Shown here piece by piece: positions 28,974 to 38,008 of a DNA stretch of 64,000 nt. The stretch spans positions 26,804 to 90,803 of the forward strand of contig DHEH01000001.1 of the NCBI GenBank assembly GCA_002399785.1. The letters are read 5' to 3'. The translations under genes were made by a program, and so were the position numbers. This stretch comes from Caryophanales bacterium UBA4855. Its GTDB lineage: Bacteria > Bacillota_I > Bacilli_A > RFN20 > CAG-826. The stretch's first letter is position 1. Each line of letters begins with the position of its first letter. A model generated the notes under the pieces. The model saw only the letters and a program-made list of their open reading frames with translations, made no database searches and was not told the origin of the DNA.

Positions 28974-29630
28974 ATGAAAAACATTAAAATATCATCGTCA
29001 ATTTTAAGTGCTGATTTTGGTCAATTAGAGACTGAAATTAAGGCCGTTGAAAAAGCTGGTTCAGAATACCTTCATTTTGACGTTATGGACGGACATTTTG
29101 TTCAAAATATTTCCTTTGGTGCTCCTGTTTTAAAATGTATTTATAATAAACATCATATGATTAATGATGTACATTTAATGATTACTGATCCTGTTCTTTA
29201 TGTTTTAGATTTTCTTGAAGCTGGAGCTGATATTATTACAGTTCATGAAGAAGCTTTAAAAGATGAAGATTTTGAAAAATTATATACCACAATCAAGGCT
29301 CATAAAAAATCAATTGGTTTGTGCATTAAACCAAAAACCGCTGTAAATACCCTCTTAAATTATTTATCTCGTGTTGATTTAGTTTTAGTTATGAGTGTCG
29401 AACCTGGATTTGGTGGTCAACAATTTATGAGCGAATCGTTAGAAAAAATTGCTCAATTACGTGCTCTTAAAGAAGAAAATGGTTATCATTATTTAATAGA
29501 AGTTGATGGTGGCATCAATGGCGAAACTAGCAAATTGTGTATAGATGCTGGTGCTGACATTTTGGTAGCTGGATCATATATTTTTAAAAATGATGACTAT
29601 AAAAAGGCAATTGAGTCTTTGAGGGGATAA
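28974..29630 (+). CDS. rpe: Ribulose-phosphate 3-epimerase
   Basis: Interconverts ribulose-5-phosphate and xylulose-5-phosphate in the pentose phosphate pathway. The 218-aa TIM barrel shows SSSILSADFGQL (residues 6-17), the signature FDVMDGHFVQNISFG, the metal and substrate residues in DVHLMI and MSVEPGFGGQQF, and VDGGIN near the end. ATG 28974 was chosen because it gives the family's usual N-terminus. It is the last recognisable member of the gmk-to-rpe cluster. Confidence 0.95.
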   Translation: MKNIKISSSILSADFGQLETEIKAVEKAGSEYLHFDVMDGHFVQNISFGAPVLKCIYNKHHMINDVHLMITDPVLYVLDFLEAGADIITVHEEALKDEDFEKLYTTIKAHKKSIGLCIKPKTAVNTLLNYLSRVDLVLVMSVEPGFGGQQFMSESLEKIAQLRALKEENGYHYLIEVDGGINGETSKLCIDAGADILVAGSYIFKNDDYKKAIESLRG

Positions 29631-29633
29631 AGT

Positions 29634-30311
29634 ATGGAAAATTTAAAATATTATGCATTTATATCTTTAGTATTAGGTATTATCGCTGTAATCCTGTATC
29701 TTAGTTATGAAATTACTTCATTTAATAGAACTGGTGCTAATAAATTCTCGTTTTTAAGAAATTACCCTTACGAAGCTAATTGTTTTAGAAAAAATCAAAA
29801 ATCGTCCTGGATTTTGGTTACTACTAAGATTTTGATTGTACTTTTATTTATTATTCCTTTTGTTTTTTATGTTATTTATAAAGGTAGTGCAGATTTAGCT
29901 TTTAATATCATTCTTTTAGTTTTAGCACTTGCTTCTCTTGTTACTTTTTTCTTCTTATCTTTTACAAAATTATCAAATTTAAAACTTCATTTAGGTTTAA
30001 TGGTGACCTTCACAATGCTTGTTTTCTTAATAAACATTGTCGAGTTAATGTTTTTAGGTGCTAAAGATAAAATGAACATCAATCATAACCCACAAGTTGC
30101 TATTGTGGTTGTTACGATTGCATTATTTTTATTTCAATGTTTCTTATTACTTAATCCAAGTTATAAGACTTGGGACAAAATGCAAAAGGTCGGATCTGAC
30201 AATTATATTCGCCCTAAATTTTGTTATTTATGTATTCTTGAGTGGGGAAGTGGACTCGTTTTTGTTCTTGAATACGCCAGTTTATTTATCGCCTTCTTCT
30301 TTGGAATTTAA
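29634..30311 (+). CDS. Hypothetical membrane protein, six predicted helices
   Basis: A 225-aa protein with hydrophobic segments at about residues 5-24, 60-83, 88-108, 119-140, 153-172 and 200-223. I recognise no family. It starts 3 nt after rpe with GAGGGGA upstream, so it is co-translated with rpe, and it ends before a strong terminator. Thiamine-related genes often follow rpe in Firmicutes, but nothing here resembles them. Confidence 0.6.
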   Translation: MENLKYYAFISLVLGIIAVILYLSYEITSFNRTGANKFSFLRNYPYEANCFRKNQKSSWILVTTKILIVLLFIIPFVFYVIYKGSADLAFNIILLVLALASLVTFFFLSFTKLSNLKLHLGLMVTFTMLVFLINIVELMFLGAKDKMNINHNPQVAIVVVTIALFLFQCFLLLNPSYKTWDKMQKVGSDNYIRPKFCYLCILEWGSGLVFVLEYASLFIAFFFGI

Positions 30312-30334
30312 TAAATAATTATTTAATTAAACAA

Positions 30335-30364
30335 CAAAAAAATGCGCTATTAGCGCATTTTTAA
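30335..30364. terminator. Bidirectional Rho-independent terminator
   Basis: A 9-bp stem (30340-30348 with 30352-30360) with core ATGCGCT/AGCGCAT and a 3-nt loop, flanked by an A-run on the left and a T-run on the right. It can serve both the membrane-protein gene and rpmB converging from the other strand. Confidence 0.85.
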
Positions 30365-30384
30365 TTACATGTTTAAAGGATAAA

Positions 30385-30591
30385 TTATTCGGCTGCGTTG
30401 TTTTCTTTTAAAGACTTGTTGAGGGTCTTATGAGCACGAGCACTCATTTTAATCTTGAAAACTTCACCATTAATCTCAACTTTATATGTATGTAAATTGA
30501 TATCCCATCTTCTGCGTGTTGCAATTAAAGAATGGCTTCTCTTATTACCAGTAACAGGATGTTTACCTGTAAGTTGACATACTCTTGACAT
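30385..30591 (-). CDS. rpmB: 50S ribosomal protein L28
   Basis: A 68-aa basic protein with the L28 signature: the N-terminus MSRVCQLTGKHPVTGN, then SHSLIATRRRWDINL and the C-terminal KIKMSARAHKTL. AAGGAGGAT precedes the ATG by a good distance on the minus strand. It is a monocistronic gene, as is common for rpmB. Confidence 0.95.
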   Translation of the reverse strand: MSRVCQLTGKHPVTGNKRSHSLIATRRRWDINLHTYKVEINGEVFKIKMSARAHKTLNKSLKENNAAE

Positions 30592-30656
30592 AACGTTTAT
30601 CCTCCTTAAATCAGCGTTCTTTATATTAACACAAAAATTATAGAAATCAAAGTATT

Positions 30657-31139
30657 TTATAGCCTTATTTTAGGAAATTTAGCATGAAACTCTTCGCGAC
30701 TAATTTGATTGTGAGAATTTTGCTTAATTAACTTCAATAATTCTTCGTTTTTATCCATTACAAGAAAGATATTTTTTCCTTTGTTTGTGTAATATAAAAG
30801 CGTTTTATGTTTTTTCGAATAATATTCATCAATGTAGAGGACATTAGCGAAATCATAAGTGACAAAATTAGTAAAGCGATGGTGAATAATTGCAGTTTTT
30901 TTGATTTCGTAATAGTTGTTTTTTACAAGAATTATTGAAAAAACAACTGTAACAACGAGCCATAGAGCAATGACAATGCCAAGTTTTATATATGCAAAAT
31001 TTAATTCATCTTGGCTTGTTTGAGTCAAAAAACTTGGCAAACAAATTGTAGCTAAAAGTGCCAACAATAAAATTATCATTACTAAAAAGAACGATATTAA
31101 AAGTTTGCTTTTTCTTGGAGTTATTTTTTTGATTCCCAT
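30657..31139 (-). CDS. Small membrane protein with possible PH-like domain
   Basis: A 160-aa protein with a basic N-terminus, two membrane helices (about 13-34 and 49-71) and a cytoplasmic C-terminal region (75-160) rich in beta-strand-like segments. This layout resembles small bacterial PH-domain membrane proteins, but no signature is decisive. It diverges from the jetABC operon. No Shine-Dalgarno is visible; TATAAT lies 7 nt before the ATG. Confidence 0.5.
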   Translation of the reverse strand: MGIKKITPRKSKLLISFFLVMIILLLALLATICLPSFLTQTSQDELNFAYIKLGIVIALWLVVTVVFSIILVKNNYYEIKKTAIIHHRFTNFVTYDFANVLYIDEYYSKKHKTLLYYTNKGKNIFLVMDKNEELLKLIKQNSHNQISREEFHAKFPKIRL

Positions 31140-31152
31140 GGTTTTAATTATA
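31140..31152 (-). promoter_or_regulatory. TATAAT close to ATG of the small membrane protein
   Basis: On the minus strand TATAAT (31147-31152) ends 7 nt before the ATG at 31139, giving a leaderless or 1-nt-leader transcript. No Shine-Dalgarno is seen. Confidence 0.45.
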
Positions 31153-31217
31153 AATTAAAATAGCAAAAAATAATATAGTAAATGCCTCAATTTTTACTTT
31201 ATGGTATTTACATAAAA

Positions 31218-31226
31218 TGATATAAT
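31218..31226 (+). promoter_or_regulatory. Extended -10 promoter of jetABC
   Basis: TGA-TATAAT (hexamer 31221-31226, TG at 31218-31219) lies about 30 nt before the jetA start. The leader contains a CTGGGGGA ribosome binding site. Confidence 0.5.
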
Positions 31227-31256
31227 TTTTTTGTTAATAACGTCTGGGGGATGTGG

Positions 31257-32696
31257 ATGAATTTATTCGATATTATACCTGAAAATTTTTTCTCAATATT
31301 TCAAGGAAAAAATAGAGCGATTTATGCCGAAAGTTTGATTACTCTTTTCGACCTCTTACAAAATGATGAATCACTAATCAGTAAAAATGATTTTATAAAA
31401 ACACTTAAAGATAAAAATAAAGATATTGAGTCTTTTTCTTATGAAGGAGAAGATCTTGATGATGAAGAAGATAGTTCTTTACTTATGGATACAATCTCTT
31501 CGAAAGCATCTTTTATTTGCCGTAGATTGGAAGAAACCGGTTGGATCGATATTGCTATGGACCCAGATACATTCGATGAAACAATCATTTTACCTGTTTA
31601 TTCAATTATGATGGTTAGATCTTTTAAAGATATTATTAGCGATGAAGAATCGCCATATTTAAGTTTAGTCCATTCAACTTATAGTGAGTTAAAACTTGAA
31701 GATGAGGATCAAGATGAACTTTTATACACAACTTTAGATAGATGCTATAACAACACTAAAAAGCTTAAAGTTGAACTTGTTACTTTGGTTCACTCTATTC
31801 GTATTTTCCAAAATAAACTTGGCAAAATATTTGTGACCAATAAAGTTTTACACGATTATTTTGATGTTTATAAAAATAAGATTAGCGACCGTTACTATCA
31901 TCCATTAAAAACATTTGATAGTGTTGCCAAATTTAGAAGACCAATTATTAAAATTTTGGACGGATGGATTAAGGATAAAGATATTAGAAATCGTCTTATT
32001 CAACAAGCTTGTATTCAAAACGGCACTGTAGATAAAAAGAAAATTGAAAGCGATATTATTACAAAAATAAATTATATAACTGATACTTATGACACAATTA
32101 ATTCTTTGATTAGTTCAATCGACAAAGAGCACAATTTGTATACTAAAAATAGTGCTAATAAAATTTTGTATTTAAACAATACCGATAAAACAATTAAAGG
32201 TCATTTAGAAAATATATTTAAGCATTATGGTATTGCTAGCCAAAAAGCGGGCCGTGAACTCGGAAATATTTTATCTGGAATGCAAAATTGTATTTCTTTT
32301 TATGATCAAGGTTATATTGATTCAAAATCAGTTACTTTACCAGTTTTAAGAAAATATAGAAATGAAGAAGTTCCTTTAGAAATGATTGATTTTACTGAAG
32401 TTGGCGACGTCATGATGAAAAATTTCTTGAACGAAGCAATGAATATTTATACCGATGAAAAAGTTTATGAATTTATGGACAACGTTTTCGGAGAATCAGA
32501 AGAAGTCTATTCTCAAGACATCCCATTGCTTGATTATGATGCGTTTGTTTTGTTAATTTTAGCAACAGTTAAAAAAGATGATGATGATTGTTTCTATACA
32601 ATTGAAGAAGTTGATGATGAAAAAATCTATAACCATGGATACATCATTCCGAATTTCTTATTTAAAAGGAAACAAAATATGAGTAAAGGAGCGTAA
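31257..32696 (+). CDS. jetA: Wadjet/MksF-type condensin subunit JetA (kleisin-like)
   Basis: Recognised by the N-terminus MNLFDIIPENFFSIFQGKNR, which matches the DUF5716/JetA family start, and by its place before a DUF4194 protein and an SMC-like ATPase. JetA is the MukF-like kleisin that bridges the ATPase heads. It is 479 aa, mostly helical with acidic patches. I prefer ATG 31257 to ATG 31251 because GGGGG lies directly before 31251, leaving too little space for that start. It is followed by jetB after 2 nt with AAAGGAG upstream. Confidence 0.82.
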   Translation: MNLFDIIPENFFSIFQGKNRAIYAESLITLFDLLQNDESLISKNDFIKTLKDKNKDIESFSYEGEDLDDEEDSSLLMDTISSKASFICRRLEETGWIDIAMDPDTFDETIILPVYSIMMVRSFKDIISDEESPYLSLVHSTYSELKLEDEDQDELLYTTLDRCYNNTKKLKVELVTLVHSIRIFQNKLGKIFVTNKVLHDYFDVYKNKISDRYYHPLKTFDSVAKFRRPIIKILDGWIKDKDIRNRLIQQACIQNGTVDKKKIESDIITKINYITDTYDTINSLISSIDKEHNLYTKNSANKILYLNNTDKTIKGHLENIFKHYGIASQKAGRELGNILSGMQNCISFYDQGYIDSKSVTLPVLRKYRNEEVPLEMIDFTEVGDVMMKNFLNEAMNIYTDEKVYEFMDNVFGESEEVYSQDIPLLDYDAFVLLILATVKKDDDDCFYTIEEVDDEKIYNHGYIIPNFLFKRKQNMSKGA

Positions 32697-32698
32697 TT

Positions 32699-33412
32699 AT
32701 GTTTAGTGAAGATTTTCAAAAATTAGAAACTACTGACAAAAATAAATTTGCTGAAGTTTGTAATATTTTACTTTTAAAAGGCTTTATAGTTCGTGATATT
32801 TTTGATCCCCGTGAAAAAGTCATTAGAATAAATCCTGATTTTCGTTTTATGGAGAGACATTTTGATTTATTTGATGCATACCTTCGTTTTAGCGGATGGA
32901 ATGTTAACAAGGATTTGATTTTAGGTGTTTTTTCATTGACTAATGAATTTGAGGATAATCGAATTAGAATTGACAGAGAAACTTCTTTAATTTTATTTAC
33001 TTTACGTTTAATTTACGAAGACGAAAAGCAAGAAGGTGGAACAAGCGGTGGTTCTCAAGGAATTTATTTAACTACTCCAACATTAATTAAAATGATGCTT
33101 GACCACGGAATTACAATGCCTGGCAAAAAAATTACTGGAAGACTTGTTTGCCGCGGTTTAAGATTTTTAGCAAATCACAATATTATTAGCAAAGTTAGTG
33201 GCAGTTACGATGAAGGAAACGTTTCTTTTTATATTCTTCCATCAATAATTTATGCTATTGATAATGATAAAATTGTTGCTATGAGCAATGCACTTGATCA
33301 AATAAATAATGCTGAGAACGATGCAAATCAGGGAAACTTATTGAAAGAAACTAATGAATCTAAAGATGACACTGAAGTTAGTAGCGATAATGTCGGGGGA
33401 GATGAACAATAA
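32699..33412 (+). CDS. jetB: Wadjet/MksE-type condensin subunit JetB (DUF4194)
   Basis: A 237-aa winged-helix KITE-type subunit that binds the kleisin in MksBEF/JetABC complexes. The central part (about 20-190), with RIDRETSLILFTLRLIYEDE and a C-terminal winged-helix segment, fits DUF4194. The last 45 residues are acidic and look disordered. Its stop overlaps the jetC ATG by one base (TAATG), giving tight coupling. Confidence 0.8.
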   Translation: MFSEDFQKLETTDKNKFAEVCNILLLKGFIVRDIFDPREKVIRINPDFRFMERHFDLFDAYLRFSGWNVNKDLILGVFSLTNEFEDNRIRIDRETSLILFTLRLIYEDEKQEGGTSGGSQGIYLTTPTLIKMMLDHGITMPGKKITGRLVCRGLRFLANHNIISKVSGSYDEGNVSFYILPSIIYAIDNDKIVAMSNALDQINNAENDANQGNLLKETNESKDDTEVSSDNVGGDEQ

Positions 33413-36400
33413 TGAAAACTTTAACAAATATTAGAATTATAAACTGGCATTATTTTTGGAATGAAACAATCGAAGTAAAACCAATTGTTTTTCTTACTGG
33501 TATTAACGGAAGTGGTAAATCAACTTTAATTGATGCTTTACAAATCATTTTACTTGGAGATACTACCGGAAGATTCTTTAATAAAGCTGCAATGGACAAA
33601 TCTGATCGTACATTACGTGGATATTTAAAAGGTGAACTTGGCGATACCCTTGATGGAGGTTTTAAATGCCTTCGTGAAGGAAGATTTACTTCTTATATTG
33701 CTCTTGAATTTTTCGATGATTTAAATAACTCGTTTTTTACAATGGGTATTGTTTTTGATTCTTTCGCAGATGGTAGTAACGAACACCGCTATTTCTGCTT
33801 AGAAGATAAGATTCCTGAAAATGGATTTATTATTGAAAAAATTCCAATGGAATATAAGGTTTTAAGCAAGTATTTTCAGGAATCTTATCCTGGAAGATAT
33901 CAATTCTTTGAATCAAATAGAGCTTATCAAGATTTCCTTAAAAAGAAGTTTGGTGGCTTAAAAGATAAATATTTTAGTTTATTGAAAAAAGCTACTTCTT
34001 TTTCTCCAATTACCGATATCACAACTTTTATTACTGAATATGTTTGCGATCCTCAAGCTGATATTAAAATTGATACTTTACAAGATAATATTTTGGAATA
34101 TAAGCGTCTTGAAGTTGAAGCACAAGCCATTTCCGCTCGTATTCAAAAACTTGAAGATATCGATAAAACATATAATATTTATAAACAAAATTCGGATAAT
34201 TACATAATTTCTCAATATATTGTTGAAAAATGTGAACTTGAACAATCAAAACAAAAGTTAGTTTTATATAAGGACCAAATCGCTAAATCTCAAGCAAGAA
34301 TTAATCAAATTGATTTAGAAGTTGCTGATTTTAATGAGAATTTAGCTGATTTAGACAGAAGAAAAGTAGCTTTAATTCAAGATAAAGCTAATGATAATAC
34401 CGCAAAATTAACCGCTGAACTTTACGATCAAAAGAAAGATACGCTCGCTAAAATTGCCCAAATTAAAGGAAATGGTGATGTCGTTAGTGAATCGCTCAAC
34501 AAATATTGCGATCAATACATTCAAGCTAGCGATGAACTTTTGCATAATTTTAATGGACTCGATTTAAATACACTTGATGAAGATAAAGCTGAAGAAATTC
34601 AAGTTTTACTTCTTGAAAGCAAAAAAATCAATAAAATTTGCCGTGAATTCAAAACAAATTATTGTTCAACATTGACTTCTTTAACCAAAGAAATTTTGAA
34701 TTCACTACGTTTAGATATGACTTCTTTTAAGAATAAAGTTTCTTCTTTAGCTGTTAGTTTGACAAGAACTACTCAACAAATTCAAAAGAAAATTTCTAGT
34801 TTAAGAGAAGAAGAAATTTCTATGAAGAAAGGTGTAAAACCTTACAATCCTCGTTTAGTTCAAATTAAAAATGAATTAGAAAAAGGTCTTCAAGAAAAAT
34901 TTAATAGACCAATTGAGGTCAATATTTTCGCTGATTTAATCGATATTCGTGATTTGAGTTGGTCAAATGCCATTGAAGGATATTTAGCTAGTCAAAAATT
35001 TAATTTATTCGTTGCTCCAAAATATTATTTTGATGCTTATCAAATTTTAAGAAGACTTCTTAACGAATATCAATTTTACGGAACTGCCTTAATCGATCAA
35101 GAAAGAATTATCGAAAGAGGATATGCTAGTGAAAACGGCTCTTTAGCTGAAGAAATTGTTACTGATGATGAAGGTGCGCAAGCTTATGCAAACTTCTTAA
35201 TTGGTAGATTATATAAATCTAGAAACCCAGAAGAAGCTAGAGGCTTTGGAAATGGTATTACTAAAGAGTGCGATTTATATAGAAATTTTGCTTTGTCTAG
35301 AATGAACCCAAGATTATATCAAGAATCATTCATTGGTCGAGCAGTTGACGATCGTTTCTTTAGTGAAAAGAGTAGACAATTACAAGCTAATATTTCTGCT
35401 TTGAATAATTATAAAAATTTACAAAATATCATTAATGAAGCTAACGGATTAGAAGTTTTATCTAGTAGTGAAATTGATAGTAGTTTTATTTTTATTAACA
35501 AAGTGTGCTCTTTAGCTGGTTTACAAAAAACTCTCGATTATATCGAAGAACAGCTTAAAGAACATGACACAACTTTAATTGAATCTATGGATAGAAGAAT
35601 TAAAGATGTCGAAGAAGATATTGCAAGAATTAACGACGATAAGAGCAAATCTTACTTAGAAAAAGGTAATTTAACTCAAGAAATTGAGACGATTAAAAAT
35701 GAAAAATATGCTCAAGAAGAAGCAGCTATAAAAGAAAGAGAAAATCATTTAGAGAATTCTTACGATCCTTTCTTAGTAAACGATCAAGCACTTCCAATTT
35801 TTGAAAAAGAATTAGCTGATGGTAAAAACATTTTAGAGATTCATAGTGAATTTAATATGAGTTTTACCAGACTCCAATATCTTTTAAACAATATTTTGAA
35901 TCAATTAAGCAAACAAAGAAGAGATTATGTTTCTTTTTATCATCTTGCTTTCAATGTTGACGCAAAAGATAACGATCAATTCGACAACGAACTTAAAGAT
36001 TTTAGAGACGTTAAACTTCCTGAATACAAAGAAAAGATTCAAGATTCTTATCATAAAGCTACTCAACAATTTAAAGATGATTTTATCTTTAAGCTTAGAA
36101 ATGCTATTGACGATGTCGAAGATCAAATTGGAAGTTTGAATGAAGCTCTTAAACAATCTGCTTTCGGACGTGATTTATATCGTTTCACAGTCAAACCAAG
36201 CACAGTTTACAAGAGATATTATGATATGCTTAAAGACGATTCAATTCTTGATACAGATGAAGATGAGTCGTCATTTGTTAATAAATACAAAGATGTTATG
36301 GAAGATTTATTCCGTCAAGTCGTTGATATTGGTGATGGAAACAATCCACATAGCCAAGAATTGTACGATAACATTAAGAAATTTACTGATTATAGATCTT

Positions 36401-36789
36401 ATCTTGATTTTGATTTAATTGTTTATAACAAAGAAACAGGCGACGAACAAAGACTTTCTAAGATGATTAAGAAAAAGTCAGGAGGAGAAACTCAAACTCC
36501 TTTCTATATTGCTGTTTTAGCTTCTTTTGCTCAACTATATCATGTTAAAGATGAAGGCGAATTAGGTAATACAACGCGTATTATAATTTTTGATGAAGCC
36601 TTTTCGAAGATGGATAGAGGAAGAATTAAAGAAGCTGTTAAATTGTTACGTCACTTTAATTTACAAGTTATTTTATCCGCTCCAAGCGACAAAGTTGGCG
36701 ATATCAGCGAATTAGTCGATGAGACTTTAGTTGTTTTACACGAAAAGAATAGAAGTTTTGTCAAGTTATATGCTAAGGATGAGAAATAA
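33412..36789 (+). CDS. jetC: Wadjet/MksB-type SMC ATPase JetC
   Basis: A 1125-aa SMC-like ATPase. Walker A GINGSGKST is at residues 30-38, the ABC signature KSGGETQT is near 1022-1029, and Walker B IIIFDEAFSKMD has D1061 and E1062. Long coiled coils (about 215-480 and 655-960) flank a hinge region (about 490-640). JetABC complexes extrude DNA loops; in Wadjet, JetD then cuts circular plasmid DNA. Here the next gene is glgC and no JetD (toprim nuclease) is present on either side. All three subunits look intact. Confidence 0.88.
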   Translation: MKTLTNIRIINWHYFWNETIEVKPIVFLTGINGSGKSTLIDALQIILLGDTTGRFFNKAAMDKSDRTLRGYLKGELGDTLDGGFKCLREGRFTSYIALEFFDDLNNSFFTMGIVFDSFADGSNEHRYFCLEDKIPENGFIIEKIPMEYKVLSKYFQESYPGRYQFFESNRAYQDFLKKKFGGLKDKYFSLLKKATSFSPITDITTFITEYVCDPQADIKIDTLQDNILEYKRLEVEAQAISARIQKLEDIDKTYNIYKQNSDNYIISQYIVEKCELEQSKQKLVLYKDQIAKSQARINQIDLEVADFNENLADLDRRKVALIQDKANDNTAKLTAELYDQKKDTLAKIAQIKGNGDVVSESLNKYCDQYIQASDELLHNFNGLDLNTLDEDKAEEIQVLLLESKKINKICREFKTNYCSTLTSLTKEILNSLRLDMTSFKNKVSSLAVSLTRTTQQIQKKISSLREEEISMKKGVKPYNPRLVQIKNELEKGLQEKFNRPIEVNIFADLIDIRDLSWSNAIEGYLASQKFNLFVAPKYYFDAYQILRRLLNEYQFYGTALIDQERIIERGYASENGSLAEEIVTDDEGAQAYANFLIGRLYKSRNPEEARGFGNGITKECDLYRNFALSRMNPRLYQESFIGRAVDDRFFSEKSRQLQANISALNNYKNLQNIINEANGLEVLSSSEIDSSFIFINKVCSLAGLQKTLDYIEEQLKEHDTTLIESMDRRIKDVEEDIARINDDKSKSYLEKGNLTQEIETIKNEKYAQEEAAIKERENHLENSYDPFLVNDQALPIFEKELADGKNILEIHSEFNMSFTRLQYLLNNILNQLSKQRRDYVSFYHLAFNVDAKDNDQFDNELKDFRDVKLPEYKEKIQDSYHKATQQFKDDFIFKLRNAIDDVEDQIGSLNEALKQSAFGRDLYRFTVKPSTVYKRYYDMLKDDSILDTDEDESSFVNKYKDVMEDLFRQVVDIGDGNNPHSQELYDNIKKFTDYRSYLDFDLIVYNKETGDEQRLSKMIKKKSGGETQTPFYIAVLASFAQLYHVKDEGELGNTTRIIIFDEAFSKMDRGRIKEAVKLLRHFNLQVILSAPSDKVGDISELVDETLVVLHEKNRSFVKLYAKDEK

Positions 36790-36873
36790 GAGATATAATT
36801 AATTTATACTAAATAAAACTATCAACCATTTGTTATATTTAGACTATTTATTACTAATAAAGGAGGTAATTAA

Positions 36874-38007
36874 ATGTCGAGAAAAATTGTGGCGATGATT
36901 CTAGCTGGTGGAAAAGGTACAAGGCTTGAAGCTTTGACTAAACGTATTGCAAAACCAGCAGTTTATTTTGGTGGTAAGTACAGAATTATTGATTTTTGTC
37001 TTTCTAATGTTGCAAACTCTTCTATTGATTGTGTTGGTGTTTTAACTCAATATGAATCAGTAGTTTTAAACCATTATGTTTCTAATGGCGAAATTTGGGG
37101 ATTTGATGGTGTTGATAATGTTTGTGTGGCGCTTCCTCCTCGTCAAACTGAAACAGGTGCAAATTGGTATCGAGGAACTGCTGATGCCATTTATCAAAAT
37201 TTAGATTTTTTGGATGACGAAGATCCTGAATATATTTTAATTCTTAGTGGCGATCATATTTACAAAACCACTTACGATCAAATGTTAGCTACTCACATTA
37301 AAAGTGGTGCTGATTGCACAATTGATGTTATGGAAGTTGATCGGAAAGAAGCATCGAGATTTGGAATTCTTGAAGTTGATAACAAAGATAATATTACAAA
37401 ATTTGTCGAAAAACCTGCTGAACCAAAGAGCAATTTAGCTAGTATGGGTGTTTATATTTTTACTTATAAAGTTTTAAGAAAAGCACTTGTAGATGATGCT
37501 AAAGATCCAAATTCGGAGCACGATTTTGGTAAAAATATTATTCCAACAATGCTTGCTCAAAATAAAAAAATGGTCGCTTATAGATTTAGTGGATATTGGA
37601 AAGATGTCGGTACTTTAACAAGTTTGCATCAAGCCAATATGGAATTGCTTCCAAGCAATCGAAATGCAAATACTATTAAATTTAATGAAGCTCCAGCAAT
37701 TTATGGAGAAGATACTCACTCTAGACCTCAATATGTTGGTCCAAAAGCAGTTATTAAAAATTGCTTAATTAATCAAGGAGCATATATTTCGGGTGATATT
37801 GAAGATTCGGTGGTTTCAAATGAAGTTGAAATTAAAGAAGGCGCTAAAGTTACTCGTTCAGTTTTAATGCCGGGAGTAGTAGTTGGAAAAAATGCGGTTG
37901 TAAATAACTGCATTTTAGGTCCTAATACTGCTATTAAAGATGGCGAAAAAATAAATGAAGGCAAAGATGAAATTGTCTTGATTGATAAAGAAAGGGAGCT
38001 TGAATAA
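36874..38007 (+). CDS. glgC: Glucose-1-phosphate adenylyltransferase
   Basis: Makes ADP-glucose from ATP and glucose-1-phosphate, the first committed step of glycogen synthesis. The 377-aa protein has MILAGGKGTRLEALT (pyrophosphorylase loop, from residue 8), KPAVYFGGKYRIIDF, the WYRGTADAIYQN segment and the EKP active-site lysine motif, then a left-handed beta-helix C-terminus. AAAGGAGG precedes the ATG. It is the first gene of glgC-glgD-glgA. Confidence 0.95.
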   Translation: MSRKIVAMILAGGKGTRLEALTKRIAKPAVYFGGKYRIIDFCLSNVANSSIDCVGVLTQYESVVLNHYVSNGEIWGFDGVDNVCVALPPRQTETGANWYRGTADAIYQNLDFLDDEDPEYILILSGDHIYKTTYDQMLATHIKSGADCTIDVMEVDRKEASRFGILEVDNKDNITKFVEKPAEPKSNLASMGVYIFTYKVLRKALVDDAKDPNSEHDFGKNIIPTMLAQNKKMVAYRFSGYWKDVGTLTSLHQANMELLPSNRNANTIKFNEAPAIYGEDTHSRPQYVGPKAVIKNCLINQGAYISGDIEDSVVSNEVEIKEGAKVTRSVLMPGVVVGKNAVVNNCILGPNTAIKDGEKINEGKDEIVLIDKERELE

Positions 38008-38008
38008 T

